From Metridium senile (lineage: Eukaryota > Cnidaria > Anthozoa > Actiniaria > Metridiidae), in contig OX459109.1 of the NCBI GenBank assembly GCA_949775045.1, forward strand, positions 3,177,033 to 3,241,032: a DNA stretch of 64,000 nt. The letters run 5' to 3'. The notes under the pieces were generated by a model. The model worked only from the letters and a program-made list of their open reading frames with translations, was not told where the DNA came from and searched no databases. Positions 1-64,000 of the stretch are shown here, piece after piece (position 1 is the first letter of the stretch; the number at the start of each line of letters is the position of its first letter). The translations under genes and the position numbers were made by a program.

Positions 1-80
1 CTTCCTTCCTTCCTTCCTTCCTTCCTTCCTTCCTTCCTTCCTTCCTTCCTTCCTTCCTTCCTTCCTTCCTTCCTTCCTTC
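1..80. repeat. (CCTT)n microsatellite
   Basis: Twenty or so uninterrupted tetranucleotide units at the left edge of the window, upstream of the first SKIC3 exon I can place and so presumably intronic. The same repeat recurs near 20.0 and 45.7 kb. Confidence 0.97.
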
Positions 81-240
81 CTCTCTATCTTCCTCATTGA
101 TTTGGTTCTTCTCTTGTTTTCATTTTGTCCCTCCATCAGTTTTTTTTTCATACTCCGTTTTGTCTACTTTCGTCCACTTTCCCTGTCTCTTCCCCTTTCC
201 TCCTTCCTATTCTCATGTATTCATTTATCTCTCATTTCAG

Positions 241-16026
<15,786 letters not shown>

Positions 16027-16300
16027 ATTTAGCTGGTAGATATGGGTTTAAAATGTTTATAAAGGTTACCATGGTGTTGAAATGACGATCACCATGGTAA
16101 TGCGTCTCTTTCTTCACGAAACACACCCAGGGTACAGTAGATAAAACAATACAAAATAGTTACTAGGGGATGTAAACAAACCCTAGCTGATTGGGAACTA
16201 TTCATGTGAAAATTGCATGCTGGGAAAATCAATTTTATTTTATTAATATTTCAAAACTGTAAAAAGTAATAATAAATATACTTTACAAAATAAATTGATG
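16027..16300 (+). promoter_or_regulatory. SKIC3 3' UTR with candidate poly(A) signals
   Basis: The sequence after the SKIC3 stop has no further coding signal. AATAAA hexamers occur at about 16271 and 16289, a usual distance for a short 3' UTR. Assignment is by position and motif only. Confidence 0.5.
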
Positions 16301-16574
16301 TCAGAATACGTATATGGGTTTTTTGATGGATTAAAATGATGATTTTGAGAATGGAATGCTAACAATACAATTGATAAATTAGAGTGATCATGATTTAGTA
16401 CAAGATGGTGCTGTGGCTATAGCGGACGGACAGTGACGTAGTTTGTCATCATTTGCCAACCAATCATTATGATTGGAACCAAGAAAATTAACAAAATAAA
16501 TTGTTAAAATGGTTGGCAATTTAGCATCACCTATTAAGTGAATGAATTAACAAAATGATTGAATAACTCGTTAC

Positions 16575-17392
16575 TTTTTACGAATATCAATACATGTACT
16601 TATAATTACGAATAGCAATACATGTACTTACGAATATCAATACATGTACTTACGAATATCAATACACGTACTTATCAATACATGTACTTACGAATATCAA
16701 TACATGTACTTATCAATACATGTACTTATCAATACATGTACTTATCAATACATGTACTTACGAATATCAATACACGTACTTATCAATACATGTACTTACG
16801 AATATCAATACATGTACTTATCAATACATGTACTTATCAATACATGTACTTACGAATATCAATACACGTACTTATCAATACATGTACTTACGAATATCAA
16901 TACATGTACTTATCAATACATGTACTTATCAATGCATGTACTTACGAATATCAATACACGTACTTATCAATACATGTACTTACGAATATCAATACATGTA
17001 CTTACGATTATCAATACATGTACTTACGAATATCAATACATGTACTTACGAATATCAATACACGTACTTATCAATACATGTACTTACGAATATCAATACA
17101 TGTACTTACGAATATCAATACATGTACTTACGAATATCAATACATGTACTTACGAATATCAATACATGTACTTACGAATATCAATGCACGTACTTACGAA
17201 TATCAATACAGGTACTTACGAATATCAATACATGTACCTACAAATATCAATACATGTACTTACGAATATCAATACATGTACTTACGAATATCAATACACG
17301 TACTTATCAATACATGTACTTACGAATATCAATACACGTACTTATCAATACATGTACTTACGAATATCAGTACATGTACTTACGAATACGCT
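16575..17392. repeat. Minisatellite of mixed 22-bp and 16-bp units
   Basis: Tandem array of TTACGAATATCAATACATGT plus AC (22 bp) mixed with a shorter 16-bp form TTATCAATACATGTAC that lacks the CGAATA segment. Variants include CACGTAC for CATGTAC. As neither unit length is a multiple of 3, overlapping frames stay open; these are not genes. Lies just past the SKIC3 end. Confidence 0.95.
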
Positions 17393-18415
17393 CTACTTCA
17401 TATAGCATCACAAGCTTGGTCCATCTTCAAAGCATCCTGTTCACATTATTATAAATACAGCTGTACCTTGCAACAAGTTTGCAACATTTGGAGCAATACA
17501 ATCGTTGCAGTACAATCGCTAGTGTTTGTACGGATTTCTTTAGACGAAATGCATTTTAAAGTAGGAGATATATTGTGACTGCTATCCCTCTTCCTTCCCT
17601 TTTCTCCTGCTTCCATCCCCTTTCATCCTCTACTCCCGTAATGCATTATTATACAGCTGTACGTGGATAGAACAGGTTGCAACATTTTTAGCAATACAAT
17701 TGTAATTGTTGCCCGACTTCTGTCAATGCAATGAGTCGTCTCTCCACTTTACTACCACTCTCAACCCTCCAGTTGATATACCAATGATATAAAGATTTCG
17801 GTGCTAATGAGGATGGTTGACCATACATTGTTTCCAAAATATTTTGGCACGATCTTGCATTGCTCCCCTTCATTTCGCAATCGAATATTATTCAAACATT
17901 GATTTGCAGGTGTAAGCAACCAATGTCTGGCCAATTTGACTTGCAATTACGTCTTCCATTTGAAATTTTCTTAACATTTTTTGGATGTTAAAATTAAAGA
18001 CGTACGTGACATTTTGAAAAAGATGGCGTTACCATAATGGTCACGCTATATGGTAGATTTACCACCATAATGGTCACGCCGCTATTACTTCAAATTTATC
18101 ATAATATTGTCCAATACGGCAAATTTACCATAACGGCCACGTTATACGGTAATTTAGGTTCCCATGGTCGATAGTCGTATATAGCCACAAAGAAGAAATA
18201 CACTACATAACATCATTCAAAACCATTAAGTTTTGACCCAAGTTGAGTCAGCATATGCTATTATAGCCAGTATAGTATAATTCGGCAAGAGTGGATTTGA
18301 AGGATATTATATTGTGCTTTCCCATAATAAAATGACACCACATGACAAGAACATTACAAATATATATGCAACAGATATGAAGCATGATATGAGAATATTT
18401 CAGGGGAAGGCCGGT
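17393..18415. other. Intergenic stretch without recognised gene
   Basis: I see no credible exon here. There is a diffuse partial duplication: ATTATTATAAATACAGCTGT near 17446 and ATTATTATACAGCTGTACG near 17645, each followed by TTGCAACAT and AGCAATACAAT. At 18030-18140 an ACCATAATGGTCACG motif repeats with variation about three times. Confidence 0.6.
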
Positions 18416-18695
18416 TACAGTGCGACTCGCCGTACCGTAGTCACCTACACAAACTTTTGATGAATTTTTGACATTATTTTGAAATTTTTTCATCTCAATT
18501 GGACCAATTACAGACATCAAAGTATCTAAAGTCTCCGCCTCTGATCGAAATTAACTCCGCCTTTCGATATAAACTCCGCCTCTCGATATAAACGTGTATC
18601 TGATTGGTCCGATTGAGATGAAAAAATGTCAAAATAATGTCAAAAATTCATCAAATGTTTTTGTAAGTGACTACGGTACGGCGAGTCGCACTGTA
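18416..18695. mobile_element. Mariner-like MITE with about 90-bp arms
   Basis: TACAGTGCGACTCGCCGTAC starts the left arm and its complement ends the right arm, with TA at each edge. Arms continue through GATGAATTTTTGACATTA and GAGATGAAAAA-type sequence. The core repeats ACTCCGCCT three times. It shares outer ends with 5876-6094. Confidence 0.85.
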
Positions 18696-18927
18696 AGAAT
18701 GGATATATCAAACACACAAATATAACCTACCTGTCTGTCTTTTATTGCTGCAAAAGAAAAGAGTTTGTTTACATCTGTCTTGATAATCATGATGACGATA
18801 ATGAATGACAGGTTTTGTAATTTATGATGATGATGAAGTAAAGTAACCTTATTTAACGTCAGTACCTCGTGACAGTCATAGACTGATAAACTTGAGGCCG
18901 ACGGTGCGCTCATTTTACTCCCCTCCA

Positions 18928-18958
<31 letters not shown>

Positions 18959-19634
18959 CCTTAAGCTACACGGAAAGAAGAGAAGTCGAAACAAGGATGT
19001 GAGTTCACTGGTATTTGAAATCGGGACCTCTCGCACCGAAAGCCGCGCACTAGCTAGCCAACTGCGACATCCTTGCTCCTAAATGATAATGATGATGACA
19101 GGTGTTGTTTGATGATTCAGACGATAATGATGACAGATGATGATATAGGTGATGTTTGATGATTTAGATGATGATATATAGGTGTTTTTTGATGATTTAG
19201 ATGATGATGATATATAGGTGTTGTTTGGTGATTCAGATGATGATGACAGGTGTTTGATGATTCAGATGATGAGGATGATGACATGATGATGCTGATCTTT
19301 GATGTAAGTAGCCTCTGCTAGCTAGCAGGGAAATGATGACGATGCATGGTCATTATCATTATGATATCGATAACGATAGTAGTGATGGCAATTAAAATGG
19401 TAATCAGCAAATTTGGATACAATAATGTAAATTCATAAAAATATAACTTGATATTTCAGTATATCAATGGAAACTAGCGAGTAAACTAGTACATATAGGC
19501 TGCGTCGGTGTTGAATATAAATGATAGGTAATAGAATGAAATTTGTAACACCGTAAAAAAATGTTGACAACTTTACTGACGTTTCGAGCTCCAACGAAAG
19601 ACTAAAGCTGAATTATTACACTTCACTACTAGAG
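18696..19634 (-). other. 3' flank of the VWA/WAP gene, candidate poly(A) signal, SINE-like piece
   Basis: Downstream of the last VWA exon on the minus strand. An AATAAA (plus-strand TTTATT) at 18741-18746 could be the poly(A) signal. At about 19000-19080 the minus strand reads like a tRNA-derived SINE head (TTGGCTAGCTAG, then GGTCCCGATTTC). Imperfect GAT microsatellite lies at 19085-19290. No further VWA or WAP exon was found here. Confidence 0.4.
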
Positions 19635-63963
<44,329 letters not shown>

Positions 63964-64000
63964 CTGTAAGATCTCTTTATGATAAAAAATAAATAGATGA

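Noticed and set aside
16622..17578. Plus-strand frames of about 244-318 codons with a Tyr-Leu-Arg-Ile-Ser-Ile-His pattern
   Set aside because: By-product of the 22/16-bp minisatellite; overlapping frames encode the same motif.

Overview
This window is nuclear DNA from a metazoan. Genes are split into short exons with GT..AG introns, the sequence is AT-rich, and introns are crowded with microsatellites and hairpin (fold-back) mobile elements. A cnidarian, perhaps an anthozoan, is my best guess, because palindromic repeats such as those near 9.7, 22.0 and 49.0 kb remind me of sea anemone and coral genomes. That is inference, not proof.

Two protein genes converge, tail to tail. From the left edge to 16026, on the plus strand, lies the 3' part of SKIC3 (also called TTC37/SKI3), the TPR scaffold of the cytoplasmic SKI RNA-decay complex. 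I could place 30 exons by hand. Their phases close exactly (2,823 nt, 940 codons plus stop), and the protein starts outside the window. Its introns hold a LINE fragment, several MITEs and many simple repeats. Between about 16.3 and 19.6 kb lie a 22/16-bp minisatellite, a mariner-like MITE and otherwise unassigned DNA.

From the right edge back to about 19.6 kb, on the minus strand, runs a large mosaic gene of von Willebrand factor A (VWA) and WAP (four-disulfide core) domains. Reading 5' to 3', a WAP domain is followed by three copies of one five-domain block, VWA-A, VWA-B, WAP-1, VWA-C, WAP-2, and then a last VWA-A. Nearly all domain borders fall at phase-1 introns, the signature of extracellular modules spread by exon shuffling and tandem duplication. 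Only a few VWA copies keep the metal-binding (MIDAS) residues. One WAP copy has lost exactly one disulfide pair. I know of no name for this protein and give no gene symbol. It is presumably secreted or matrix-associated.

The last VWA-A is separated from the preceding WAP-2 by about 21 kb (21.2-42.4 kb) that looks like a transposon graveyard. It includes a 3.85-kb fold-back element bounded by a 10-bp target duplication and carrying inverted arrays of a 107-bp repeat; a 2.1-kb element with repeat-rich inverted ends; a 4.6-kb segment bounded by a short GC-rich inverted repeat and holding fragments of unknown reading frames; a 1.65-kb inverted-repeat element with another element nested inside; and many 150-300 bp hairpin MITEs. 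Most very long open frames in the window are artefacts of simple repeats.
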